The position numbers were made by a program, and so were the translations under genes. Shown in pieces: positions 21,544-31,356 of a DNA stretch of 64,000 bases (its first letter is position 1; each line of letters opens with the position of its first letter). The notes under the pieces are model-generated. The model made no database searches. It was not told where the DNA came from and saw nothing but the letters and a program-made list of their open reading frames with translations. Where the stretch lies: contig OZ025800.1 in assembly GCA_964019425.1 (NCBI GenBank), positions 186,001 to 250,000 of the forward strand, written 5' to 3'. Origin of the DNA: Flectonema sp. DT1601 (taxonomy: Eukaryota; Euglenozoa; Diplonemea; Diplonemida; Diplonemidae).

Positions 21544-24500
21544 TCACATGGCATCGTTTTTCGATCGCGATCCCCGTGATTTCCTTTTCCTCTTCTCTTT
21601 CCCACGCCGCGATCTCTCCAACAATCCGCAGCATTCAGCGTAGTCACACTTCACGCACATGACTACCCGCGTTCCCTTCGCGATCCGCTCTCCACACCTA
21701 TCACACCATCCCTTCGTCGGGTGTTTCACCGGATTCTTGATCGCTGCTTGCGGTATCTCCTTTCCGCACCCACACATCCCTACTGGGGGGCGGTCTTCTT
21801 GTGTCGGTGGGGAGCAGATCGAGCTCGAGTCTGACGTCATCTTGTCTGAGTCATGGTCCATGGTAGGCTCCGTGGTGGTTTCAGGCACAATATTTTTCTC
21901 GTGTGTGCTTGTTACCGCCTGTGAGACTTCCTTACCGTTCTCCTCCTTCCACTTTAACAATCTCCTCCCGACTTTTTCCTCACCTCTCACCCATCGGTAG
22001 GCCTCTTCGCTGGCTTCGGGGGGCAGGCGCTCCAGCCTCAGCGTTGATCCAAGTCGATGCGCCATTCTCTGCGAGACCTCGATGTATCGTCGGTGTGACT
22101 CTACTGAGTGCTCGAGTGAGCCGTACGCCACTATTTCCTTCACTGCGTCTCCGTAACTTAGCAGCTGCGCCATCCCGATCCCTAACGCCTTACCCTCGCG
22201 GTTCGGCGAGCATTCCTTGAGGGGGAATCTCCACATGTGGATCACTTCACCGCCACTTACAACACACGTTCTCGTCTCCCTCTGTGTTGCTGCGTAGAAC
22301 AGTTCATAGATGGGCTTTTCAGAGTGCCATTCTATGAGCTCGATCTTCGCCCTCTTCTTCGAATCTCTAAAAGCCGCTTCCGGTTCCGACTGTCCTCGCA
22401 CTCCCTCCTCAGGCTCATGGATCGCACTTGGGCGCCATCCTATTCGGGGCTCACGTCCATGGTGGGGATCTGCCGATCCTTCCTTCGGCTCCTCGACTGG
22501 TTCCGCTGGCTTCGGTTTCTGTTCTACCTCTGTTTCGCCTGTCATCACTTGGCACACCCACTGGTAAGCTGTGTGCTTTACTTCGACAGGTAGGTCCGCC
22601 AGCCTCAACACTAGTCCTCGTGCCCTTACCACGCTACTTATCGCCCCGAATTTCTCCCACCGTTCTCTCGTCCACTGTTCCAAGGGTGCGTATGCTTGCA
22701 CTTCCACGGGTCCCTCCAGGAGGCCCTTCCCTGTGACCCATTCCAGTGCCAATTCTAGTGCGGCCAGCATGGGGTCTTTTTCCTCTCCTGTGGTCTCATG
22801 CCACTTCTTCATCACTGGTCCTCCGCCACTCCGCACCAGGCACGCCCTTCCGGTTTTGCCTAAGAAAAGGTACACAGCTGGATGTGGTGGTGTTGGCTGC
22901 GTTAACCCTTTCGTGGCTCTGTGCTCTTCGACGTACTCCCGTGCTCTCCTGTCCGTGCAAAGCTTCTTCACCTTCCCACCTGGACAGCGTAGCACTTGCA
23001 GTGAGGCTTCACTCCATGTGCTGTACGTTCCTGGACGCCGTCCACACGGGACCGCGTACCGCCGATTTCTGCGTGGGCCTTTTACTGGCTTGTCTGCTGT
23101 CTTATACTCTGGGTCAGTGCTTCTCAGGAAAGCCTCCGCCTCCTCTCCATTATTGAAGCCCTGATAAACAGCGCAAGAGAGTCCCTTCGTCTGTTTCTCG
23201 GCCTCTGCCCAGCTATTCACGATGGTAGTGCGTCCCCTTCCCTTCGAGATAGCATAGAGCTTGAACTTGCTCTCCATTCGCGTCGCCGGTTGACTCCTCT
23301 GGCCTTTCGTTGTGTGTGCTCGTATTGTGACACGCGTGGCGTTCTTCTTCTCGCACCGACCTAGTGTCTTCACCGTCCTTAGCAGGTTCGGTGGGTTTTG
23401 GGTCCGTGTTGATTGTGGTACTTCACACTGTGTCCGTGACTTTTGCGTTCCAGGCCGTATGAGCATTTCACTGTTCACTTGCCTATAATCCCTTCCTTCC
23501 ATTCCGTGCTGCTCTGGGGGCGTTACCCTGACCACCTGTGGAGCTAGTCGTGGCATCATCGGAACTTCATTTGCGCAGAACATCTCCTTTGTAGCTTGTC
23601 TTCGCAGGAATAGCACGTAAGGGACAGACGACAGCACCTCTCGCCAGCTTGTTGCTCGCTCCACCTCATCGTCCTGGTACCTCCAGCCGCCCGGTGATAG
23701 GGTGAAAGACGTGTAGTGACCCGATCCCAGACACCCCTGATGGACCACCACAGCGGACACCCTATAGTCGGCCTGTATCTTGCTGTTCCGCATCGACACT
23801 TGTTCTCCCAGCGCCATTTTCGTGGCATTCTCGTTCACAATGCATACGATCATCGTTTCCGGCGCCTCCATCAAGATCCTGCGCTCCTGCAAAGACCCCG
23901 TACCGCACAGTCCGCACACGTAGTCCTGTGGTATCGTCGTCGACTCCAGTGCCGACTGTAGGTCCCATCCCCGCAGTATCAGGCCGCAGTCCAGCTCGAT
24001 TGATTGGCTCCCTCCGCCACAGCATATGCACGTGCGTTCTACTGCCACCATGCATGTGAAAGCGTTTGCTAAGAGGTCGCCTGGTCTTGCTCTTTCCTGC
24101 AGGTCCGACACTATGTGTAGTAGGGCTCCGTGGGCGTCCTGTTGTCCTCTTCCCATCCATTCTCTTGTGATCCTCGTTATCTCTCCTTGCGACCCACCTC
24201 CCTGCACCAGTGCTAGTGCGCACACTGTGCACCTCGTCCCGCATACGTGAGGGGTGTTCCGTGCCCGCTGGAAATCCACATGCGACCCCTTCAGTAGTGC
24301 CTGCAAGGTGGCGTTCAGGTAACACGAGTCTCCGAGGTTCGTCAGGCCCTCCATCCAGGTGGTCCGCGTCTGGATATTCGTCCCACCCCCTTGGCTCTGC
24401 GGTTCGGTGACGTCCGGGCCTCTGCTACCAAGACACGGGGCCGCTGGCGCTACCCGCGTGCAGAAAAGGTTTGATTCCGGTTCACAGTCCTCCATGAGTA

Positions 24501-27500
24501 TATCACCCCCTTCATCCATTCCATACGCTAGCGGCTCGCTCGTTTCGGCAATCTCCCCTGTAACTTCCTCCATTAGTTCCTGGGAGTTCGCCCCTTCCTG
24601 GCTCTCATAGTTCTCCATCTGTACATCAGCTTCTCCGTCTGTTCCACGCGCTGTCGGTTCGTCATATCCCTCGCGGTCTTCCTCCCGAGCGTTTGCTTCC
24701 TGTGGTACCAGTGGCTCCCTCTTTTGTTGGGCCTCCTCTGGGTCTTGCTCTCCTTCCCACGGTGCTGTCTCCCACGTGGTCGGTCCTGTTGCGTAAAAGC
24801 CCAGTTTTAGACCTTGCTCCCTAGACGTCTTAGGTTCTGTCGGCTCCCTTCTGCTCTTCTGTGGGGCTGCTCCTTCTGAAACCAATCCATTCGCTTGCGT
24901 CTGTGCGCCCTCTGTCGGTTTCACAAGTGCATGCGGTTCTCCCTGCTCGGGATCACGCAACGGCTGCGTAGGCGTCCGCACGTCCTGGCTTGGTGTTGAA
25001 ATAGACACCGGTGGTGAAAGGTTCCTCGCCGGCAGGTTCGACTCTTCTTTTACCGCAGGCGGCGCCTCCGGTTCTTTCGACCGCTCGGCTACTTTCACCG
25101 GGACCTGTAGCAAATCCTGTCCTGTTTCTTGTAGTTTTAATACGGACTGCTGGGGAGCCGGCGGTGCCTGTCGTCTATCCTGGTCCTCCGGTTGCTTTGA
25201 CAGCGTCAATGGCACCGCACTCAGTCCCTGTGGCATCCGCTCGACATTTTCGTGGGGTTTCACAGGCGGCGGTTCCGATAGCGACAGGGATGTGTCCGAG
25301 TAATTCCCTCCTGCGTGCGATCCTGTCCCCGCCGACGGTTCGGTGACGTCTTTCGTCTGGTCGCTCCCGTCCATTCGCATTGGTTCCGTTGTTGAGCCTT
25401 CTGCCCGCTCTGGACTCCGCGCCTCAGACTTGAGCAGCTGGGGCGGCGGCGGCGCCTGTTGCCCACCGTCCCCTTCGGAGCGGTTAGTTTGTACTGGTGG
25501 CGCTTCCTTCGTCTCCTGCGTCAGCTTCGCAATGTCTCCGTTTGATGCTGGCTCCAAAGTCTCGACATTTCCGTGGGGTTTCACAGGCGGCGGTTCCGAT
25601 AGCGACAGGGATGTGTCCGAGTAATTCCCTCCTGCGTGCAATCCTATCCCCGCCGACGGTTCGGTGACGTCTTTAGTCTGGTCGCTCCCGTCCATTCGCA
25701 TTGGTTCCGTTGTTGAGCCTTCTGCCCGCTCTGGACTCCGCGCCTCAGACTTGAGCAGCTGGGGCGGCGGCAGCGCCTGCTGCCCACCGTCCCCTTTGGA
25801 GCGGTTAGTTTGTACTGGTGGCTCTTCCTTCGTCTCTTGCGTCAGTTTCGCAATGTCTCCGTTTGATGCTGGCTCCAAAGGTTTCGGCTCCGACGGGGAT
25901 GGTGGTTGCTCTGCCCTCGGCTTTTCCACATGCAGAACTGGCTCTTCCCTCCTTTCTACCACCGCCTCCTTCGCTACTTGTGTTTTTTGGTCAAAGTACC
26001 GCCGCCTCGCTCGTCCCGATTTATCGTCCATTGGGCGTGGCTTCAGTGCTCGGCTTGTCCGCATGCGGTGGTCTATGGAGAGGAGCTTCTCACTTAACAG
26101 ACCCTCCGTTCCTTCGATTCTCGTATACACCCAATAAAGCGGCCCCGTGCCTGGTCCTTCTTTGCTCCGCACCCGTTCGTCGCTCACACATGCCCATCGG
26201 TTCCTCGGCGTTCTTACCATTGTCATTGCATGTCTCCCATTGCCACATACACTCCCCGTTAAAACATAACTGCGTGGCCCGCTTTCAGTCTCTACCTGAA
26301 AGGCGGCCCTCGTCGTCTGTTCCACTCTCTCCTTCGCGAACAGGATCGGCGGCATCTCGGCGAATCTCCACTGCACAGTGCAGTCTCTGTTTGGCGATCT
26401 ACACCTCTCGCAGATCGTTGGACTCTTCGTCTCTTCTTCGAGCGGCCCTCCTAAGAGGATGATCTTTGCTGTCTCCGGCTTGGTCTTTGGGTCCAAGACC
26501 ATGAAACTCAGCTGCACCTCCTGCCTCACAAACCCACATACACACCTGTGTGTCGCTTTCAATCTGGATTCGAACAGGCTCCTCAGAGTCCCCCCCCACA
26601 CCGCGCATTCCTTCAGTGCCAGGTTATTTAGGATCTGTTTAAGGAAAGCCAATGGCGAACCTCCTGCCAAAGAATACCTTGTTATCTCCTTCCTGACCGT
26701 GTCCGCCGTGAAGTCCTGGATCGTGACTCGTGTCTCCTCCATTAACCCGTCCAGTCTTGGGTGGTCTTCTTTAGACATCTTCCACAGTACACAGGCGAGA
26801 CATCCCCCTACGCACGTTTTATCCGCCGTTTCTTTCTCTCTCATCAACCCTATTAGTGGTGTGGCCCATATTAGGCTGCAGACTGTTGCTGCGGCGTAGC
26901 ACGTCCCTCTCGTGTTCTCAAATCCCCTCACATCCGATGTGGCCCACTTGTCATCTTGTTTTCCCGACGCCTCGTAGGACAATAACGGCCGCTTCGTGAT
27001 GTCTAGGTCCGCCATATCTCGCTCTAGCTGGGCCATCACATCTCTGCCATGTCCTTTGAACCTTGGAACACTTCCTGGCTTGCCTTCCGAAACTACCAGC
27101 TTCACCACCGGGGCGCCCGGCAACCGTCCTGTCTCTTTCGTCGTGGGTCCCGGTCCCTCAGCTCGTGAAGGCTCCGTGATTGCGTTCCCTCGGTCCGGAG
27201 TTGGTCCCTCCGCCGGCGTCCTCCCTCCGACTCCAGATTCCTCAGTTGACGGTTCCTCCGTTCGTGCCTCCCCCGGCTCCCCTGCCCCTCCGTGAGTCTG
27301 CTCCAGTTCCTTCGGCTCCTGCAGGGTGGACCTCGTCCCGCTTTCCGGGGCTTGCACCTCCCTCTGGTTGCCTGCCTTCTGTGTGCTATCTCTTGCAGCT
27401 TGGCCAATCTCCGGCGCAGCGTCCGGTCCGGTAGTCCTTCCCACACTCCGGTCGGCCTCCGACAGTAACCGCCCCGATTCGTCTGGCCCCTCCCCGATGC

Positions 27501-30500
27501 TCCCCATCTTGTCGACCAGGTCTTGTATCTCGTCTTCCCACTCATCCTCCTTGAATATCGGGGGTAGATCCGTACTGATAGGTGCTCCGTCGCCCCCCAT
27601 CAGCAACTCCCCCCTATCTTCGACCGCTCTCGCCCAGCTATACGCTAGCGTTGTTGATATCTCTTTCGACAGTGCCCTCCACGCCTCTGCCGGTCTCCGT
27701 GTCCTCAGAGAAATCGCCTTGATGAAGGCCGCAGCTGCCTCATTCATGGCCCCGTCGCGCGTGAAGACTAGAGGAACGAAAGCTATTCCCTTCGAGCTAC
27801 ACTCCTCCCCGTATTTCTTCACCTTTTCCCTCTCCTTCGCCTGGATGACCCGCCTCGCATCCAAGTGCGATCCCCGGGACAGACTTGTCTGCGAGCATAC
27901 CTCGATGACCGTCACGTCGTACGCCGCCGGTCTTCCTGTCCAGTTTCGTGTCGTTCCCGGCACTGCCTCGCTTACCAGGATGTCGGCCGGTTTCCTCCCT
28001 CCATCTAGGATTCGTTGCGGCTCCATTTCCACGGACATCCCCGTCACCCTTGCCTGCTTCGCCAGGAAATCCCTGACTAGGTTATGGCGTATGGTTGGCG
28101 TTGCCCCCCGGTTACACATCCCTGCGTGCACCCCCCGAGGGTCTAGCTTAGCGTTGCACCTCTTGCATAGCTGTCCCGCCTGTAAGACCTCCAGCCCTAA
28201 ATGCGCCCTGATCGCGGTCCGGAAAATTTGTGACGGCATCACGGTTCCCGTGTCGCTTGCCTCCGCCAACCACGCACTCGCCCTCGGCATGGACACCGCT
28301 CTGAAGTGTGCAAGTCTTTCTCGGTCTCCGCTCCCCTTCAGGTCGTTGACCATCTTCGTTTTCAGCGAGGCGTCGATCTTCATTGACAGCTCTCTCTGTC
28401 GCACTACCTTATCGAGGTCCAGGTCGCACTCCTCCGAGGTCTCCAGCGTCAGCGCTTTACACACCCCACTCCACTCCTCAGGGTCGACTTGGTATTGGGC
28501 GTCCAGCTCCACGCACAGTTTCCTCGTCGCAGTGGCCGACGCTGCTCTGCCCGCCGCCGCGTGTCTCCCACAGTTTCGCAGGCCCACCCCCCCTTCCCGC
28601 AAAGGTAGCTCCGCCTGTAAGTGCGCCCGCTCATCCATATCCCCACCCACGAGACCCCGCAACACGCTTCTCACTACCGCATCGAAATCTGCCAGACCTG
28701 ATCGCTGGTCCTCCAGGTACATTGACCTCATCAAGTATACCATCTTCCCATACGAATGGCAGTATCGTAGCTGGGTCAGCGCTACGTGCCGATCCGGTAG
28801 CATCGTCAGTGACTCGCTTACTTTCTTCAGCTTCGTCACGTACTGCAGCAGGTATTCCTTGCAGTAGCTCCCACTCCCTACCGGTAGCTTGAGAATGGTG
28901 AAGTTTCCCTCGGACTCTTGTTTCACCTTCTCCAAGCCCCCCTTCGGTTCCAGGCCCACCCGCAGAGGTACGAATACGCACTTCGCCTCCTTTACCTTTA
29001 GCCCCAGGCTTGATGCCTTTTGAACCAGGTAGTCGTACGCCTTCGCTAGTTCGTCTACGCCTCCCATCAACACTCCATCGTCTAAGAACCAGAGGCTTCC
29101 ATCCAGTCCCATCTTCTTGAGTCCCTCCAGTAGGCTTTTTATCCCGAGTGAGAAAAGGAGAGGCCCCGCCGGATCCCCCTGTTGGGCCCCCTCCCTCGAC
29201 GGAATCGTGGTATCCTCAAAAAAGAGGCTCGTCGGTCTCTCGTAACACCACGATGCCAAAGGCAACAGTTCCGGCAGCGTGGACGCCAGCTCACGCAGGA
29301 ACACCGCCCTCGAGACACAGTTAAAAGCGTTCTCAAAATCAATGGTCAGGATTGCCTTGTTGGCCCCCCTGTTCCTCCTCGCGTAGTCCCGTACTATTGC
29401 GTACACCGCCTCCACCCCACTGGGTACCGCCACCCCCAGCTGTCCTCCTGGCTTTAAGAGGTTTGGTATCTTGGGCCTTATTTTTGCTAGCACTATCTTC
29501 CACGCCCACCTCCGCAGTGATTCCCCTACTGCTATTGGTCTATACCCGGTCGGCTCTTTCTTCAGCGCGATCAGGCGAGCTCCTGCCAACACCGGTGCCG
29601 CCTCATAAGGTACTTTCCCTCTTACCAGTAGCTCTAATGTAGTGCAGAGCGTTGGCATCAACCCTCGCAGTCCCGTGTCGCACGCTTGCTTCAGGAGCTC
29701 CACGCTTAATCCCGACGGTCCGGCCCCCGTGTCCTTCGGGAATGTCTTCAGCGATGCTAGTGCTTCCTCCGGCGACACTACTGTGTTCCCCGTTCTCACC
29801 CCCTCCAGGTCTATCTTCTCGTGCATGGGACTCGGGTGGATGGTCTGCATCGCCGCCAGGACTTCCGGCGCGTTCGGCGCTAGCCCGCTCGACACCAGGC
29901 ATTTATTAGCCTGCGCGTACCTCCCTCTCCTGCTCAGGGCGCAGCACCGCTCATACCGTTCTCCCTGTGTCGTTTCCTTCTCCCGTCGTCTTTTGTTCCT
30001 CTTTGCCCTCGTGCTCCACATCGCTACATACTCTCCCCTCAGCCATCCTTCCAGCCTGCTCGTCAGCCTCTCCCTATGCGTCTCTGTCCCCTTCTCATCC
30101 TTCCGCACCGCCGGCGTTCCCAGGCATGCTTTCGGGAGCATCAATAGCAGCTTCCATGCCCGCGGGTCATTCCGCTGTGCTATCCGTTGCAATGTTGCCA
30201 TGAGAGCTCTCGCCCACAACATCGTCAGCCTCTCGTCCAACTTTTTTGGCACCACTACCTGTGCCGCCCCTATCTCCTCCCACGACGGCAGCTCTCCAAG
30301 CTCTTTTTCGTCTGGCCACGGGGCGTTCTGAACCTCTTCCTCCCCCCCATCTAGCGCCATGGCTTCTCTACATCTCGGGTGGACCCCGGTGCTGCTTCCC
30401 GTCAGACACCCACACATCGTGCATGGTCGCACCCCCATCGCCTGCTGCTCCGCCTCCGTGAGAGGGCGATCTGACAGGAGGTGCTCCTTGTTCAAGTGGC

Positions 30501-31356
30501 CTAATAGTCCTCCCCAGTTCTTATATCCCTCAAATCGCTGGGCGCGTGATCGCGAGCATTCTCCCCTGGGGCAGTAGTAAGGCCCAGACCCCCTCAGTCC
30601 CGCGCTTGGTCCCGTCCCCAGGCCTATCCTCACCGCAGCCTCTTCAGCCGTTTGTTCGGAGAGCTTCAGCACATACACCGCCTCGGCTCTCTCCTCCACC
30701 CGATTGAGCATTTCGGCGTCCGCTTGGAGCACTGCCTCGTAGTGTTCTTTATCCAGCACTATCCACAGCGGGATGTCCTCAGTCCTTCTCAGGGGCAGCA
30801 TCTTTAGGAGTCTCCCCGCCTCCCACACTATGATCACTACTCCCATCTGGTCCGCCGCAACCTGCAGCGCTACGTTGTCCCCCCATCCCTTGTTCTCCAG
30901 TCGTACAGCGTAGTCCTCCTTGGCCAGTCCGTTGACGAACCATTGGTCCGTCCTCTCTTCACCTCTCATGTATTCCGCGAGTCTCTTCCGCAGCACCCTC
31001 GCACCCACTCGCCGATTCCATTCTCCCTTCGCCAGTAGGATTGCTCGGAACATACAGTCCCCATCCCCCTTAGTCTTGGTTACACTGACTCTCGGGAACT
31101 CCCTCTGTAGCTCTATGGACGTGCTTGGCGTTGCTTCCCCCTCCACCTCTCTGGAGCTGCTCAACTTCCTACACCTTGGGTGCATACTGGCCGTCCCCTT
31201 CATTGCTCGTCCGCAGTGTCCGCACGCCTTCATGCCGCAGTCAGCCCACTGGTCCTGTCCCAATTGACCTTTATGCTTCCCATCTATGTGTGCCAGCAGG
31301 CCATTCTCCGTCCCAGACCACTCACACACTGGGCAGCTCGCACCCCCACCTCTCAT
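21544..31356 (-). CDS. LINE B polyprotein: ZnF-OTU-ZnF-RT-RLE-USP-like-USP-HBD2-RNaseH-like2-Zn
   Basis: About 3270 residues from ATG 31356; the frame is open further upstream, so the start is not certain. Order by nucleotide position: C2H2 finger (31340-31190); OTU cysteine protease (31110-30720) with GDGDCMFRA (Cys 31054-31056) and KEHYEAV (His 30742-30744); second finger pair (30590-30375); RT (29740-28800) with AGPSGLSVELL, ILTIDFENAFN, AQQGDPAGPLLF and FLDDGVLMGG; CCHC (28180-28080) and restriction-like endonuclease (28130-27880) with RHNLVRDF, KPADILV and AYDVTVIE; divergent USP-like domain (26950-26090) with GFENTRGTCYAAATV and GNGRHAMTMV; Pro-rich linker with tandem repeats; canonical USP (24365-23600) with GLTNLGDSCYLNATLQALL, GQQDAHG, GSGHYTSFTLSPGGW and PYVLFLRR; two RNase H1-type hybrid-binding domains (23280-23125, 23065-22910); two RNase H-like modules without clear acids (22890-22560, 22350-22000); Cys-rich zinc cluster (21790-21620). 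USP and OTU enzymes remove ubiquitin. Here they may protect or process the element's proteins; that is inference. Confidence 0.85.
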   Translation of the reverse strand: MRGGGASCPVCEWSGTENGLLAHIDGKHKGQLGQDQWADCGMKACGHCGRAMKGTASMHPRCRKLSSSREVEGEATPSTSIELQREFPRVSVTKTKGDGDCMFRAILLAKGEWNRRVGARVLRKRLAEYMRGEERTDQWFVNGLAKEDYAVRLENKGWGDNVALQVAADQMGVVIIVWEAGRLLKMLPLRRTEDIPLWIVLDKEHYEAVLQADAEMLNRVEERAEAVYVLKLSEQTAEEAAVRIGLGTGPSAGLRGSGPYYCPRGECSRSRAQRFEGYKNWGGLLGHLNKEHLLSDRPLTEAEQQAMGVRPCTMCGCLTGSSTGVHPRCREAMALDGGEEEVQNAPWPDEKELGELPSWEEIGAAQVVVPKKLDERLTMLWARALMATLQRIAQRNDPRAWKLLLMLPKACLGTPAVRKDEKGTETHRERLTSRLEGWLRGEYVAMWSTRAKRNKRRREKETTQGERYERCCALSRRGRYAQANKCLVSSGLAPNAPEVLAAMQTIHPSPMHEKIDLEGVRTGNTVVSPEEALASLKTFPKDTGAGPSGLSVELLKQACDTGLRGLMPTLCTTLELLVRGKVPYEAAPVLAGARLIALKKEPTGYRPIAVGESLRRWAWKIVLAKIRPKIPNLLKPGGQLGVAVPSGVEAVYAIVRDYARRNRGANKAILTIDFENAFNCVSRAVFLRELASTLPELLPLASWCYERPTSLFFEDTTIPSREGAQQGDPAGPLLFSLGIKSLLEGLKKMGLDGSLWFLDDGVLMGGVDELAKAYDYLVQKASSLGLKVKEAKCVFVPLRVGLEPKGGLEKVKQESEGNFTILKLPVGSGSYCKEYLLQYVTKLKKVSESLTMLPDRHVALTQLRYCHSYGKMVYLMRSMYLEDQRSGLADFDAVVRSVLRGLVGGDMDERAHLQAELPLREGGVGLRNCGRHAAAGRAASATATRKLCVELDAQYQVDPEEWSGVCKALTLETSEECDLDLDKVVRQRELSMKIDASLKTKMVNDLKGSGDRERLAHFRAVSMPRASAWLAEASDTGTVMPSQIFRTAIRAHLGLEVLQAGQLCKRCNAKLDPRGVHAGMCNRGATPTIRHNLVRDFLAKQARVTGMSVEMEPQRILDGGRKPADILVSEAVPGTTRNWTGRPAAYDVTVIEVCSQTSLSRGSHLDARRVIQAKEREKVKKYGEECSSKGIAFVPLVFTRDGAMNEAAAAFIKAISLRTRRPAEAWRALSKEISTTLAYSWARAVEDRGELLMGGDGAPISTDLPPIFKEDEWEDEIQDLVDKMGSIGEGPDESGRLLSEADRSVGRTTGPDAAPEIGQAARDSTQKAGNQREVQAPESGTRSTLQEPKELEQTHGGAGEPGEARTEEPSTEESGVGGRTPAEGPTPDRGNAITEPSRAEGPGPTTKETGRLPGAPVVKLVVSEGKPGSVPRFKGHGRDVMAQLERDMADLDITKRPLLSYEASGKQDDKWATSDVRGFENTRGTCYAAATVCSLIWATPLIGLMREKETADKTCVGGCLACVLWKMSKEDHPRLDGLMEETRVTIQDFTADTVRKEITRYSLAGGSPLAFLKQILNNLALKECAVWGGTLRSLFESRLKATHRCVCGFVRQEVQLSFMVLDPKTKPETAKIILLGGPLEEETKSPTICERCRSPNRDCTVQWRFAEMPPILFAKERVEQTTRAAFQVETESGPRSYVLTGSVCGNGRHAMTMVRTPRNRWACVSDERVRSKEGPGTGPLYWVYTRIEGTEGLLSEKLLSIDHRMRTSRALKPRPMDDKSGRARRRYFDQKTQVAKEAVVERREEPVLHVEKPRAEQPPSPSEPKPLEPASNGDIAKLTQETKEEPPVQTNRSKGDGGQQALPPPQLLKSEARSPERAEGSTTEPMRMDGSDQTKDVTEPSAGIGLHAGGNYSDTSLSLSEPPPVKPHGNVETLEPASNGDIAKLTQETKEAPPVQTNRSEGDGGQQAPPPPQLLKSEARSPERAEGSTTEPMRMDGSDQTKDVTEPSAGTGSHAGGNYSDTSLSLSEPPPVKPHENVERMPQGLSAVPLTLSKQPEDQDRRQAPPAPQQSVLKLQETGQDLLQVPVKVAERSKEPEAPPAVKEESNLPARNLSPPVSISTPSQDVRTPTQPLRDPEQGEPHALVKPTEGAQTQANGLVSEGAAPQKSRREPTEPKTSREQGLKLGFYATGPTTWETAPWEGEQDPEEAQQKREPLVPQEANAREEDREGYDEPTARGTDGEADVQMENYESQEGANSQELMEEVTGEIAETSEPLAYGMDEGGDILMEDCEPESNLFCTRVAPAAPCLGSRGPDVTEPQSQGGGTNIQTRTTWMEGLTNLGDSCYLNATLQALLKGSHVDFQRARNTPHVCGTRCTVCALALVQGGGSQGEITRITREWMGRGQQDAHGALLHIVSDLQERARPGDLLANAFTCMVAVERTCICCGGGSQSIELDCGLILRGWDLQSALESTTIPQDYVCGLCGTGSLQERRILMEAPETMIVCIVNENATKMALGEQVSMRNSKIQADYRVSAVVVHQGCLGSGHYTSFTLSPGGWRYQDDEVERATSWREVLSSVPYVLFLRRQATKEMFCANEVPMMPRLAPQVVRVTPPEQHGMEGRDYRQVNSEMLIRPGTQKSRTQCEVPQSTRTQNPPNLLRTVKTLGRCEKKNATRVTIRAHTTKGQRSQPATRMESKFKLYAISKGRGRTTIVNSWAEAEKQTKGLSCAVYQGFNNGEEAEAFLRSTDPEYKTADKPVKGPRRNRRYAVPCGRRPGTYSTWSEASLQVLRCPGGKVKKLCTDRRAREYVEEHRATKGLTQPTPPHPAVYLFLGKTGRACLVRSGGGPVMKKWHETTGEEKDPMLAALELALEWVTGKGLLEGPVEVQAYAPLEQWTRERWEKFGAISSVVRARGLVLRLADLPVEVKHTAYQWVCQVMTGETEVEQKPKPAEPVEEPKEGSADPHHGREPRIGWRPSAIHEPEEGVRGQSEPEAAFRDSKKRAKIELIEWHSEKPIYELFYAATQRETRTCVVSGGEVIHMWRFPLKECSPNREGKALGIGMAQLLSYGDAVKEIVAYGSLEHSVESHRRYIEVSQRMAHRLGSTLRLERLPPEASEEAYRWVRGEEKVGRRLLKWKEENGKEVSQAVTSTHEKNIVPETTTEPTMDHDSDKMTSDSSSICSPPTQEDRPPVGMCGCGKEIPQAAIKNPVKHPTKGWCDRCGERIAKGTRVVMCVKCDYAECCGLLERSRRGKEKRKRKSRGSRSKNDAM
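25245..25885 (-). repeat. 321 bp tandem repeat inside the LINE B linker (two copies)
   Basis: Two adjoining copies offset by 321 bp (for example TCGACATTT near 25239 and 25560) encode a 107-residue Pro/Ser/Glu-rich unit containing NGDIAKLTQETKE, LLKSEARSPERAEG and YSDTSLSLSEPPP. The copies differ at few positions. They lengthen the disordered linker between the two USP-type domains, are in frame, and look recent. Confidence 0.85.
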
